Assembly: GCA_963721075.1 (NCBI GenBank)
Contig: CAVRHV010000005.1
Coordinates: 372,001-436,000 of the forward strand
Source of the DNA: DATFVA01 sp963721075
GTDB taxonomy: Bacteria > Bacteroidota > Ignavibacteria > Ignavibacteriales > Ignavibacteriaceae
Reading direction: 5' to 3'
Length of the DNA: 64,000 nucleotides
The translations under genes and the position numbers were made by a program. The notes under the pieces were generated by a model. That model did no database searches, was not told the DNA's origin, and worked only from the letters and a program-made list of their open reading frames with translations. The stretch's first letter is position 1. Every line of letters starts with the position of its first letter. This document shows positions 17,871 through 28,180 of the stretch, one piece after another.

Positions 17871-19828
17871 AAAAAGTTGTATTCCTTTTTATTACTCATT
17901 CCGTTTGTAGTTCTCCTTCCGCAGGAAAAGTACTTTATATATTTCAAAGACAAGGGGGAGTATGCATCTCTCCAAAAATCTGCCCCGGGGTATCAAAAAG
18001 CGTTGGAGAAGATTTCACCGCGCGCCCTCGAAAGAAGAAAAAAGGTAATGAACAGTGATTCTCTGATCACCTATGAGGATCTTCCGGTAAGTAAAGATTA
18101 TATCTCACTGTTAAGTGCTATTGGTGTTAAAGTAGTAAACGAGCTCGACTGGTTTAATGCTGTATCCGCGTACCTTGATAATAACCTTAAAGACCGGGCT
18201 GAAAATCTTCCATTTGTCCGGAAAATCGTTCCTGTGAAAATACTGACCTTCAGGAATGAACAGCCGGGGAACAGCGGACTTATAAAGACCGTAAATACAG
18301 GAGAACAGGATTACGGAAATTCTTATGAGACAGCTTGCCTTATCAAATGTTCCTGATGTGCACTCTAAAGGAATAACCGGTGAAGGGTATCATAATCGGC
18401 GTTCTGGACACGGGATTCGACTGGAAATTTCACCAGGCTTTAATGAACGCGCATGTTCTGGATGAGTATGATTTTGTCTTCCACGACAGTGTGACAGCGA
18501 ACCAGGTCGCAGGATGTGCCTAAACAGGCTGACCATGGTACTTACGTTTTTTCAATCATAGGCGGATACAAAGACAGCGTGCTGATAGGTGCTTCATACG
18601 GATCTTCATTCATACTAGCCAAAACTGAAGATATAAGATCTGAGACGCACGTAGAAGAGGATAATTATGCGGCAGCTCTCGAATGGATGGAGAATCTTGG
18701 TGTTGACGTTACGAGCAGTTCCCTTGGTTATAACACGTTTACGTCAGGGACTTCATATACTTATGCTGATATGAACGGAAAGACTACAATTGTTACACGT
18801 GCGGCTGAACTTGCATTCCAGCGCGGAGTTGTCACAATTACAGCCGCAGGTAATGAGGGAAATACGAAATGGCGATATATAATTGCTCCCGCTGACGGAT
18901 TTAATACTATGGCAGTCGGTGCTGTTAATTCTGATAATATTGTTGCTGCCTTCAGCAGCAGGGGACCAACATATGATGGAAGAATTAAACCGGATGTAGT
19001 TGCAATGGGTGTTAATGTTTACGGTGCTTCCACGAATGGTCCGGATCTTTATACTTACGGCTCCGGAACCTCATCGGCTACACCGATTGCAGGAGGAATT
19101 GCCGGACTTCTTCTCTCAGCTTTTCCTCACCTGTCGAATGTTCAGGTAAGAGACATCTTTCACGAAACTTCGGATAATTCGGAGGATCCTGATAATGACA
19201 GGGGATACGGCTTATTATCTGCGGCAAAAGCTATTTCATTTCCTAATCTCCAAAACCTCAACGGAAATTATATCCTTCATAAGGCATTTATCGACAGCTT
19301 TCCAGTTTCAGATGTAAATTTTCATTATACAACTAATAATAAAACTTTAACGAAGTGAGTATGAGTTCAGAGAATTCCTATGCGTTCAGGACACAACTCC
19401 CAGTATTCTCACTTAACCAGGAAATTGATTTTTATTTTACATTTAGTGATGGAAGTGGAAATATTCAACGTGATCCCGAAGGCAAAAATTATAAGATGCG
19501 TTACGGAGAGTATGAAAATTTCCTTAAATATTGCGCTGGCGCCCCGTGCAGATTATGTGCTTAGCCATAACTACCCGAATCCATTCAATTCTTATACAAC
19601 GATAAATTTTATTTCAGAAGGAACTTACCCGGCTGAATTAGTGATATATGATGCCCTGGGAAGAAGAGTTAAAACATTATTTAAGGGAACATCGCATTAC
19701 CCGGACTAACTCCAGCATCTGGGACGGAACAACAGATCAGGGTTATCAGGCGGCAAGCGGAATTTATTTCTACACCCTTAACCTGAACGGCAGTATTACA
19801 CTCGCAAAAGATGGTTTACCTGAAGTAA
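17867..19828 (+). pseudogene. Secreted S8 (subtilisin-like) peptidase with eight frameshifts
   Basis: Pieces in all three frames line up into one protein of about 650 residues: signal peptide MKKLYSFLLLIPFVVLLPQ, prodomain, S8 catalytic domain and a C-terminal secretion tail. The catalytic Asp lies in GVLDTGFDW, His in DHGTYVFS, the oxyanion Asn in AAGNEG and Ser in GTSSATPIAGG. The tail has NYPNPFNSYTTINF and ends LAKMVYLK. Frame breaks lie near 17870-17876, 18327, 18388, 18506, 19353-19355, 19523, 19686 and 19807. All but the fifth are repaired by deleting one base. No other stops occur inside the pieces and all catalytic residues survive. That argues for sequence error rather than gene decay, though a dead gene cannot be excluded. 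Confidence 0.8.
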
Positions 19829-19941
19829 ACAAGATCACATTTTAACTTGCCTGCCGTCTCTATCCTTCCTGTCTCTCTTAAAAATATGAACTTTCTGCTG
19901 TATTATGGTTAAATTTATTTATTCATATTTTAGAGGAAATT

Positions 19942-20584
19942 ATGAGTAGTATTCTAAAGGAGATTCAGGCCAAATACCTGGACAAATTCAAAAAAGCAGA
20001 TGACGAGTTAATTCTTGAAATGGAAGATTTTGCAAGGAAGAATAATGTCCCGATACTTTCATGGCAGTCAGCCGACTTTCTTGAAGTATTAATCAAAATG
20101 AATAAACCTGAAAGGGTGCTTGAAATAGGAACTGCTATTGCCTACTCAACCATCAGGGTAGCTAGAAATCTTAATGCAAATGCAGTTATTCAAACAATTG
20201 AAAAGAGTAAGGATAATATTAAGCTTGCTAAGGAAAATATAAAAAGATCCGGGTTAGGTAAGAAGATTGAAGTGCTTGAAGGTGATGCATTGAATTTAAT
20301 GCCCGGACTTGACAAACAGTACGATTTTATTTTTCTGGATGCCGATAAGGAAGATTATATGAAATTGTTTGACTATTCTATAAAGCTTCTGAAAACTAAT
20401 GGTACAATATTTATCGATAACCTGCTTATGGCATGGATATGCTGCGGCGGATGAGGTTCCCGAATATTATAGTGAATCGGCAAAACACATAAAGAAATTC
20501 AATGAAATGTTCGTATCCAATGCAAATCTTAAAACTACAATAATCCCTGTTGGCGACGGTATAGGACTGGGTGTTAAAGTATAA
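19942..20584 (+). CDS. O-methyltransferase family 3, frameshifted
   Basis: A SAM-dependent methyltransferase of the catechol-O-methyltransferase-like family, about 213 residues. Visible motifs are VLEIGTAIAYSTIRVA (SAM site) near residue 54, VLEGDALNLMPGL near 112, FLDADKEDY near 132 and IFIDNLLWHG near 155. The frame breaks at 20428, where an extra A after CTT shifts out WHGYAAADEVPEYY; dropping it carries the frame to TAA 20582-20584. The metal-binding Asp of FLDADK and DN of IDN are kept. The substrate is unknown. The stop overlaps the next start (TAATG), so translation is probably coupled. Confidence 0.87.
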
Positions 20585-21009
20585 TGGAAAATACAGAAAT
20601 ACTTATACAGGAAATTGAAGTCTTTTCAAAAAACGGACTGAAAAGAAAGGAGGATCTGGCTTTACTGCTGTTTCTCGGCTACTCCAACGATATGAGAGAA
20701 ACGGTGGAGGATCTCAGCTTCACTTCCAAATACGTTCAGGGACTTTTCAGAGTTCTTGAGAAAGCATCAGGGAATGCAGATGTACAGAATTTGGGACAGA
20801 TTAAAGCAGATATTACAGTTAACCTGGAAAAAGTGAAAGAGATGATCAAACAACTGATATCTAAGGCAGAGGAATCAGATAAAAGACATTTCAATGAAAG
20901 CTATCTGCAGCTTACACAGAAAAGTCTGTTTAATCTCACGGAGCTGATGAGCGATCTTGAATGGACTAAGAGATACCTCAACCAGGTTAAAAGATCAAAT
21001 ACTAATTAA
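20584..21009 (+). CDS. Helical protein of unknown function
   Basis: A 141-residue protein with no recognised family. It is almost entirely predicted helix, charged, without membrane segments or signal peptide, and has coiled-coil-like heptads (VNLEKVKEMIKQLISKAEE). It is probably cytoplasmic. The ATG overlaps the methyltransferase stop, so it may work with that enzyme. It converges on marR with seven bases between the stops. Confidence 0.65.
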   Translation: MENTEILIQEIEVFSKNGLKRKEDLALLLFLGYSNDMRETVEDLSFTSKYVQGLFRVLEKASGNADVQNLGQIKADITVNLEKVKEMIKQLISKAEESDKRHFNESYLQLTQKSLFNLTELMSDLEWTKRYLNQVKRSNTN

Positions 21010-21016
21010 GAAACCG

Positions 21017-21472
21017 CTACTTGGCGATCCATTTCTGAAGAGCTACAAGTAGATTCTCCATAGCGTTTATCAAAGGTTTGTGCTGACTCTTATCTATATC
21101 TTCGAGGATCTCTTTATGGATTTTCACATAAGCATCATTGAGCTTCTGTGTGATGACCTTTCCACGTTTTGATAAGGTGACCTTCATATTTCTTCTATCA
21201 GAAGGTTCTATCTGTCGGATAATGTAATTTTTGGCGACAAGTCCATCAATAATTCTCGTTAATCTACTTGGGCTGAGATTCATTCTTTCAGCAACCTGTT
21301 TGTTGTTTAACACATCATCCTTGTTAAACAACCGGAGGCAGCGGAATTCAGACTGTGTCAGTCCATGGTTTTCTGCTAACCTTGCTTCCTTTTCCTGGCA
21401 GTTAGCTAATAATTTAAACGTTAGGTCCGCAAGCTGCGAAGCATTTTCACTTTTACCCTTTTTAGTGGCCAT
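21017..21472 (-). CDS. MarR family transcriptional regulator
   Basis: A 151-residue winged-helix protein with the MarR layout. There is an N-terminal dimer helix, then a DNA-recognition part NKQVAERMNLSPSRLTRIIDGLVAKNYI (about residues 57-84), a wing EPSDRRNMKVTLSKRG, and C-terminal dimer helices. Family members repress nearby or distant genes and respond to small ligands. It stands alone on the minus strand; its targets are unknown. It could regulate itself or the divergent region, since 68 bp separate it from yigZ, which is on the same strand upstream. Confidence 0.9.
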   Translation of the reverse strand: MATKKGKSENASQLADLTFKLLANCQEKEARLAENHGLTQSEFRCLRLFNKDDVLNNKQVAERMNLSPSRLTRIIDGLVAKNYIIRQIEPSDRRNMKVTLSKRGKVITQKLNDAYVKIHKEILEDIDKSQHKPLINAMENLLVALQKWIAK

Positions 21473-21539
21473 CCTTGTTCCTGTAAATTGTTTGTTATTA
21501 TCAAATATCGGGTTTATTGACTATTAAATCAACACATTT

Positions 21540-22169
21540 TTAAATAATGTGATAGATTATTTCATTTTTATGAGTAACCTCAACCTGGCCCTTACTGTTA
21601 TCCAGAAGGGCTTTTTTCAGCATTTTGATATCCTGCTGCGGTATAAGGGCATTAAAAATTGCACTTTCACCATAATCAATACCCTCAATAATTGCAGAAT
21701 ATTTTGAGAGCTCCCGGTGAACCAGGCTTATAAAATCGAAATCGCTTTTTATCGTAACCCGGATAAAAGGTTTTTCTTCCTGAAAGGTGCATTCTTCGAG
21801 CAGAAGTTGTGAACTAAGATAATAAGCCTTTCCCAGAGGACCTACACCGAGCTTTGTACCCCCAAAATATCTTGTTACGATTATAAGAATATCTTTCACT
21901 TCGAAATGATCTATTGCATTCAATATCCTTATTCCCGCCGTGCCGGATGGTTCCCCGGCATCAGAATATCTTATTGAATCGTCCTTTAACCTGAATGCAT
22001 AACAATGATGAGAAGCGTCATAATTTAGTTTTTTTATTTCTTCCAGGAAGATGGTCACATCTGTTTCTGATTTTACCGGAAAAGCCCTGGCGATAAATTC
22101 AGAACCTTTTTCTTTGTAAGTCTTTTCGGATGTTTTTTTAAGCGTTTTTATTGTTTGCGGAACCGGCAT
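21540..22169 (-). CDS. yigZ: YigZ/IMPACT family protein
   Basis: A 209-residue protein with an N-terminal IMPACT (UPF0029) domain. The signature is YDASHHCYAFRL, then YSDAGEPSGTAGIRIL and VTRYFGGTKLGVGPLGKAY at about residues 50-115. A C-terminal ferredoxin-like domain (DUF1949) follows. Family members bind nucleic acid or ribosomes in some species; the bacterial role is not settled. The start ATG at 22169 is divergent from uvrA, with 152 bp between them for both promoters. Confidence 0.92.
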   Translation of the reverse strand: MPVPQTIKTLKKTSEKTYKEKGSEFIARAFPVKSETDVTIFLEEIKKLNYDASHHCYAFRLKDDSIRYSDAGEPSGTAGIRILNAIDHFEVKDILIIVTRYFGGTKLGVGPLGKAYYLSSQLLLEECTFQEEKPFIRVTIKSDFDFISLVHRELSKYSAIIEGIDYGESAIFNALIPQQDIKMLKKALLDNSKGQVEVTHKNEIIYHII

Positions 22170-22321
22170 TTACTTTATTTTATAGTTTTTTGCAAAAATA
22201 AGCTTAATTCATTAAAACAACGAAATATTAGGATAAGGTACTATAATGCATTACTAATTAAATTGATTTTATACGCTCTAATCGATAATATTTAAAGCTT
22301 ATTAATAAAGGATTTCGGGAT

Positions 22322-25147
22322 TTGGAAAAAGAAACGATAATTGTAAAGGGAGCACGTGAACATAACCTTAAGGATATCGACGTTGAAATTCCCCGTGAAT
22401 CATTTACTGTAATTACAGGGTTATCGGGTTCAGGAAAATCTTCACTTGCGTTTGATACAATATATGCAGAAGGACAGCGGCGATATATTGAATCTCTATC
22501 GGCTTATGCTCGTCAATTCCTTGATATGCTTGAAAAACCGGAAGTAGATCTTATTGAAGGCCTGAGTCCCGCAATCTCTATCGAACAAAAATCCACCTCC
22601 GGCAACCCAAGATCCACCGTTGGTACGGTAACAGAAATATATGACTATCTCCGTCTCCTTTACGCCCGGCTGGGTATCCCTTACTGCTATAACTGCGGCA
22701 AACCGGTAACCAGACAATCCTCAGCCCAGATAATTGATTCAATAATCTCTACACTGCCGGGTAAAAAGATATCCGTTCTGGCCCCTGTTGTGCGCGGAAG
22801 GAAGGGACATTATCGTGAACTATTTGAGGAAATATTATCTGACGGTTTTCTCAGGGTAAGGGTAGATAATGATTTTACTGAGATATCCAAAGGTTTCCAG
22901 GTTGACCGCTACAAGCTCCACAACATCGAAATTGTTGTTGACAGACTGACAGTTTCCGAAACTGCAAGAGCAAGAATCAGTGAATCGGTTGAGGTAGCCC
23001 TCAACTACGGGAATGGTATAATCATAATAAATGACGGCCAGAAGGATTTTATTTACAGCCGTCACCTCGCCTGTTTAAGCTGCGGTATCAGCTACAGGGA
23101 GCTTGCCCCAAATTCATTTTCATTTAATTCCCCCTATGGCTCATGCCCTGACTGCGAGGGACTTGGTGAGAAAAAAGAATTAGATATAAATCTTATAATA
23201 CCCGACTGGAATAAAACAATAAATGAAGAAGGAATTGCAGCACTTGGAAAACCAAGGTCCATCTGGTTTTTCAATCAGCTTACAGCCGTTGCGGATAAAT
23301 TCAATTTCGATTTTGATACAAAACTAAAAGACCTGACTGAAGAACAGAAAGAGGTTCTGCTTAACGGAAGCAAGGAGAAAATAGCTTTCTCATATTCATA
23401 CGGAGGCGGAAAACCGGTAACATATCACCATAAGTTTTCAGGCTTAATAAATTATCTCAAGAATTACTACAATACAACCAGCTCAAATAATATCCGGGAA
23501 TGGGTTGAGTCGTATATGAATACGGTTAAGTGTCCAACCTGCGGTGGAGGACGTCTTAAACAGGAATCGCTTGCCGTTAAGTTTATGGACAAAAATATAA
23601 GCGAGGTTACATCCCTTTCTATTTCCCGTGCCGGGGAATTCTTCAGGAAAGTGAAGCTTAAAGGAAGGGAGGCAATAATCGCCAAACCCATACTTAAGGA
23701 AATTACCACAAGACTTAATTTTCTTCTCAATGTAGGTCTGGATTACCTTACACTCGACAGATCAGCACGTACATTATCAGGAGGAGAATCGCAGCGAATA
23801 AGACTGGCTACTCAGATCGGCTCACAGCTTGCCGGTGTTCTTTATGTTTTAGACGAACCCAGTATCGGACTTCATCAGAGTGATAATATTAAGCTGATAA
23901 AATCTCTTAAGAACCTGAGAGACCTTGGAAATACAGTTATAGTTGTAGAGCATGACCGGGAAACAATAGAAAGTTCGGACTTTATGATTGATCTCGGACC
24001 CGGAGCAGGTGAACACGGAGGAAAACTTTGTCTTGCAGGCAACACTAAGAAACTGATAAACTCCGCAAATGGTTTTGACTCACTGACACTTTTATATCTG
24101 AAAAATAAGAAGGAAATTCCTATACCACTTCAAAGAAGAGGGGGGAACAAAAATTTTATTGAACTGAAAGGAGCTTCGGGATTTAACCTGAAAAATGTCA
24201 ACCTGAAAATCCCTCTCGGTACTTTGACACTGATAACCGGAGTAAGCGGATCCGGAAAATCTTCACTGGTTAATGAAACTCTTGTAAAAATTTTAATGAA
24301 CAGGATATATAAATCCAAATCAGTTCCTCTCCCTTATAAAACAGTAGAAGGCCTTGAGAATATTGACAAGATAATTGAAATTGACCAGTCACCTATAGGA
24401 AGAACACCCCGCTCTAATCCGGCAACTTATACGGGACTATTTACTTTTATAAGAGATCTTTTTTCGCAGCTTCCCGAATCAAAGATGCGGGGATATGCAA
24501 CAGGTAGATTCAGTTTTAACGTCCCCGGCGGAAGATGCGAAGAGTGTAATGGAGACGGACTTAAGAAAATTGAAATGAATTTTCTCCCCGATGTTTATGT
24601 GGAATGCGATGTTTGTCATGGTAAAAGATATAACCGTGAAACACTGGAAATCCTATATAAAACAAAATCTATTGCCGATGTTTTGGAGATGACCGTGGAT
24701 GAGGCGCTGGAGTTCTTCACCGATCTTCCCCGGATCAAGAGGAAACTGAAAGCGATTCACGATGTGGGGCTGGGATATATTACTCTGGGACAGCAGGCCA
24801 CTACACTCTCGGGCGGTGAGGCGCAGAGGGTAAAGCTGGCTACCGAGTTGAGTAAGGTCTCTACCGGCAAAACACTTTATATACTTGATGAACCCACAAC
24901 CGGACTTCATTTTGAGGACGTAAACATACTCCTGAGAGTATTAAACAAATTGGTAGATAAAGGAAACACCGTAGTTGTAGTTGAGCATAACCTGGATGTT
25001 ATAAAAACAGCCGACTGGATAATTGACCTTGGTCCCGGCGGCGGTGAATTCGGCGGAAAGATAATTGCCCAGGGTACACCTGAGCAGATTATTAAAAATA
25101 AAAAAAGCGTTACAGGGGAATACCTTAAAAAAGAATTTCATAATTAA
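22322..25147 (+). CDS. uvrA: Excinuclease ABC subunit A
   Basis: A 941-residue UvrA, the damage-recognition ATPase of nucleotide excision repair. It contains two ABC modules: Walker A GLSGSGKSS near residue 31 and GVSGSGKSS near 642, with signature motifs TLSGGESQRIRLA and TLSGGEAQRVKLA and matching Walker B segments. Zinc-finger Cys pairs are visible (CYNCGKP region, CLSCG..CPDCEG and CEECNGDG..CDVCHG). The start is TTG 22322 with AAGGA upstream. Length and all motifs are normal and the gene is unbroken. It appears to be transcribed alone. Confidence 0.97.
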   Translation: MEKETIIVKGAREHNLKDIDVEIPRESFTVITGLSGSGKSSLAFDTIYAEGQRRYIESLSAYARQFLDMLEKPEVDLIEGLSPAISIEQKSTSGNPRSTVGTVTEIYDYLRLLYARLGIPYCYNCGKPVTRQSSAQIIDSIISTLPGKKISVLAPVVRGRKGHYRELFEEILSDGFLRVRVDNDFTEISKGFQVDRYKLHNIEIVVDRLTVSETARARISESVEVALNYGNGIIIINDGQKDFIYSRHLACLSCGISYRELAPNSFSFNSPYGSCPDCEGLGEKKELDINLIIPDWNKTINEEGIAALGKPRSIWFFNQLTAVADKFNFDFDTKLKDLTEEQKEVLLNGSKEKIAFSYSYGGGKPVTYHHKFSGLINYLKNYYNTTSSNNIREWVESYMNTVKCPTCGGGRLKQESLAVKFMDKNISEVTSLSISRAGEFFRKVKLKGREAIIAKPILKEITTRLNFLLNVGLDYLTLDRSARTLSGGESQRIRLATQIGSQLAGVLYVLDEPSIGLHQSDNIKLIKSLKNLRDLGNTVIVVEHDRETIESSDFMIDLGPGAGEHGGKLCLAGNTKKLINSANGFDSLTLLYLKNKKEIPIPLQRRGGNKNFIELKGASGFNLKNVNLKIPLGTLTLITGVSGSGKSSLVNETLVKILMNRIYKSKSVPLPYKTVEGLENIDKIIEIDQSPIGRTPRSNPATYTGLFTFIRDLFSQLPESKMRGYATGRFSFNVPGGRCEECNGDGLKKIEMNFLPDVYVECDVCHGKRYNRETLEILYKTKSIADVLEMTVDEALEFFTDLPRIKRKLKAIHDVGLGYITLGQQATTLSGGEAQRVKLATELSKVSTGKTLYILDEPTTGLHFEDVNILLRVLNKLVDKGNTVVVVEHNLDVIKTADWIIDLGPGGGEFGGKIIAQGTPEQIIKNKKSVTGEYLKKEFHN

Positions 25148-25214
25148 TAACAATTGCTCATAAGCAAAATTAAAGTTTTGTATAGTATCTTTTTTTCTTA
25201 GTTTTGTTGCACTG

Positions 25215-25737
25215 ATGAGAAAACTAATAAGCTCGCTTCTGAGCATACTTATAATACTTAATACTTTCGGTTTCAACCTGCTGATTATCTGCCTGATACA
25301 GCAATCCTCCAGGAGAAAATCTGGAGATTCTGGATGAACATCCCGAGACAATCCCCGCAGATAAACTCGTTGCATTCAGTCTCAGGACCGACCACATCCG
25401 GATTGTAAACGAGCGTGAAATCAGCTGTAATCAGGAAATGTATGATATCGTTTTCAAAAAGAATATTGGTGACGATACCATATTTTATTGCATCGGTGAT
25501 AAAAAAGATACCCGCTATCACGCGGTTTTCAGTTCATTAAATGATCTTCATGAAAATCCGATTTCAGTTCCTGACAATCTGGCATCAACTATTCTGAAAA
25601 ACCTTCTTAAAAACTATCTCACTCCGGGTGCAAATAATGGAGCCCCTGAGATTATTTCCGAACAATTATATGGTATTATTCAGTTGTCCCCTCAATCAGT
25701 AATTCCTGAAAAAATCTATCCGCCTCCCCAGGTATAG
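25215..25737 (+). CDS. Secreted protein of unknown function, frameshifted
   Basis: ATG 25215 starts a signal-like hydrophobic sequence (MRKLISSLLSILIILNTFGF). It runs into a stop unless one base near 25296 is dropped. The frame then reads on through SNPPGENLEILDEHPET to the stop at 25735-25737, for about 173 residues. No family was recognised. A Cys shortly after the hydrophobic stretch could mark a lipoprotein, but the local frame is uncertain. It lies about 100 bp before a TonB receptor gene on the same strand. Confidence 0.55.
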
Positions 25738-25840
25738 ATCATTTAGCCCTAAAATCTAATAGTATTATGAGAATTTGCCTGCAGCAACCAGCGGCAGATG
25801 CTTATAATTATTGAATAATGTTAAAATCAGGTAATGATCT

Positions 25841-28105
25841 ATGAAATTATATTACATTAAAACAATAATATTTTTTCTCGTACTGACTGTTATCGTTAAT
25901 GCGCAGAACAGTCTTTCGGGTAAAGTAACAGACGGCAAAACAGGTACCGCCCTGCCTGCCGTGGATATATTTATTCGGGAACTCCAGCGCGGAGTAATTT
26001 CGGATATGGATGGTAACTATTCATTTACGAATCTTCCCGCCGGAAATTTTACGGTACAGTTCAGCTATGTCGGCTATAAAACAGCAGTAAAAAGCGTAAA
26101 AATAACAAAAGGAAATAATGAACTTGACGCCGTACTTGAACCTACAAAACTGGAAATAGGGGAAGTAATTGTCCTGGGTAACTCGGTACTCAGTCAGGAA
26201 AAAGTTCCATACAAAGTTGAAGTTGCCTCTGCAAAGGATCTCAGGTATAACGGAATGGTAACTCTCACTCAAACCCTGGCAGAACTTCCGGGAATAAGCA
26301 CTTTGTCAAATGGTCTGGCAATATCAAAACCCGTTATCAGGGGACTATACGGTTACAGGATAGCAACTGTACTTAACGGAGTAAGATTTGATAACCAGCA
26401 GTGGCAGGAAGAGCATGGGTTCGGACTGGAAGAAGTAGGTGTAGACAGGGTTGAAGTTATCGAAGGCCCTGCAGCGCTTCTGTATGGTGCTGAAGCCATT
26501 GGTGGAGTGATAAATCTGCTGCCCGAGAAAAGTGCACCCGTAGGCAGAATACTTGGTAACTATAACCTTAAACTGTTTAGTAATACACTTGGTGCATATT
26601 CAGAACTTGGATTTAAAGGATCAACAAAAAAGATTAACTGGCAGCTGCATGTCGGCGGACAGTCTCATGCCGATTACCTCGACGGAAAAGAAGAGAGAGT
26701 TCCTAATACCAGGTTCCTTACTCTGAACGCGAATGGTATGATAGGCTATTTTTATGACTGGGGATTCTCTAACCTTGATTACATCTTTGCGCACAATATT
26801 TATGGTGTTGTGGAGGAAGGAGAACTAAAAAATCCTAAAGACAAAGAAGAAGATCACTTCGAAAGAGAATTTGAAGGTCCGCACCACACAATTGATTACC
26901 ACATAATATCATTAAGAAACACATTTTTTGCCGGTGATTCAAAATTCAAGCTGGATCTTGGATTTCAGAACAATCACAGGATCGAGCAAGAAGGTGCCGA
27001 AGATGCTGCTGCTATGGGTGATGCAGGTGAGCTCGATCTGATCTTAAATACCTTTACCTCAAATCTTGAATGGATACATCAGCTGACAGATAATCTGGAG
27101 TGGACAGTCGGGGCCCAGGGTAATTTTCAGAATAACGAAAATGACGGCGGACGTATCCTTGTTCCCAATGCTGAGATGAATGAAATGTCGGCATTTACTT
27201 ACCTTAAAGAAAATTTTGAAAGAATAAACGTGGAAACTGGGCTGAGATATGATTATAAAACTGTAAAAACCGAACATATGCCTGCTACTGAATTTTCAGC
27301 CGAGATGCCGCCTATTGATAATGAGTACTCAGTACTTAATGGTGCTGTGGGAGCATCCTACAATTTCACAAAGTACTTTACTGGTAAATTAAATTTTGCA
27401 ACCGGTTACAGAGCTCCAAACCTTGCCGAGTTATCATCAAATGGTATACATGAAGGAACAACCAGATATGAGATCGGCAGCAGTGAGTTAAAGAGCGAAC
27501 ATAATTACCAGATAGATGCCGGAATTATTTTTCAGACCGACAATTTCGGTGTTAACGTGAGTTATTTTTACAACAGAGTCAACAATTTCATCTTTTTGAA
27601 TCCTACCGATGAGTACCAGGGTGAAAACAGGATATATCGCTTTATGCAGGATAATTCTACGCTGCAGGGAGGGGAAGCAAGTGTCGACTTTAAACCTTCG
27701 GATTTAGCAGACTTTTCTGTATCATATTCTACAGTTATAGGAGAAAGGGAAGATGGGTCATATCTGCCTTTTATGCCGGCGGATAAACTGTCGGCTAAAG
27801 TAAATTTCAATCTACCCGACTGGTCGGTATTCTATAATTTCTCTTTCTTTGTTTCCGGAGATTATTATTTCAAACAGAACAGAACGGCAGCGCTGGAGGA
27901 TTCAACAGGATCCTATACTTTAATAAATACAGGAATCCGCTCCTCATTCAATGCATGGGACACTCCGGTTAATTTTTCAATTGTTGCAACTAATTTGTTT
28001 GATGAATATTATATCAGTCACCTTAGTATACTGAAGCCGCTGGGCGTTCATAACATAGGCAGGAATATTACATTATCTATAGATATTCCTTTTAGTTTAC
28101 AGTAA
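25841..28105 (+). CDS. TonB-dependent outer-membrane receptor
   Basis: A 754-residue receptor. A signal peptide (residues 1-21) is followed by a carboxypeptidase-regulatory-like beta-sandwich (about 23-100), a plug domain with KPVIRGLYGYRI and VEVIEGPAALLYGAEAIGGVIN (about 115-230) and a 22-strand-type barrel ending in an aromatic C-terminal strand. Acidic and His-rich loops (PKDKEEDHFEREFEGPHHT) and the NGIHEGTTRYEIG segment resemble zinc or other metal receptors of the ZnuD type, so metal uptake is a reasonable guess. A strong bidirectional terminator follows. Confidence 0.88.
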   Translation: MKLYYIKTIIFFLVLTVIVNAQNSLSGKVTDGKTGTALPAVDIFIRELQRGVISDMDGNYSFTNLPAGNFTVQFSYVGYKTAVKSVKITKGNNELDAVLEPTKLEIGEVIVLGNSVLSQEKVPYKVEVASAKDLRYNGMVTLTQTLAELPGISTLSNGLAISKPVIRGLYGYRIATVLNGVRFDNQQWQEEHGFGLEEVGVDRVEVIEGPAALLYGAEAIGGVINLLPEKSAPVGRILGNYNLKLFSNTLGAYSELGFKGSTKKINWQLHVGGQSHADYLDGKEERVPNTRFLTLNANGMIGYFYDWGFSNLDYIFAHNIYGVVEEGELKNPKDKEEDHFEREFEGPHHTIDYHIISLRNTFFAGDSKFKLDLGFQNNHRIEQEGAEDAAAMGDAGELDLILNTFTSNLEWIHQLTDNLEWTVGAQGNFQNNENDGGRILVPNAEMNEMSAFTYLKENFERINVETGLRYDYKTVKTEHMPATEFSAEMPPIDNEYSVLNGAVGASYNFTKYFTGKLNFATGYRAPNLAELSSNGIHEGTTRYEIGSSELKSEHNYQIDAGIIFQTDNFGVNVSYFYNRVNNFIFLNPTDEYQGENRIYRFMQDNSTLQGGEASVDFKPSDLADFSVSYSTVIGEREDGSYLPFMPADKLSAKVNFNLPDWSVFYNFSFFVSGDYYFKQNRTAALEDSTGSYTLINTGIRSSFNAWDTPVNFSIVATNLFDEYYISHLSILKPLGVHNIGRNITLSIDIPFSLQ

Positions 28106-28130
28106 TATTTATAAAACTTAATTAAAATAC

Positions 28131-28180
28131 AGATGACATCTGATCCCGAACTAGCGGGACGGATGTCATCTTTTATTTTT
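28131..28180. terminator. Terminator with nested TCCCG/CGGGA hairpin, copy B
   Basis: A perfect 10-bp outer stem (AGATGACATC with GATGTCATCT) encloses a TCCCG-AACTAG-CGGGA hairpin at 28144-28159, followed by a T-rich tail. It lies between the convergent receptor and aldo/keto reductase genes and could stop transcription from either side. Confidence 0.85.
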
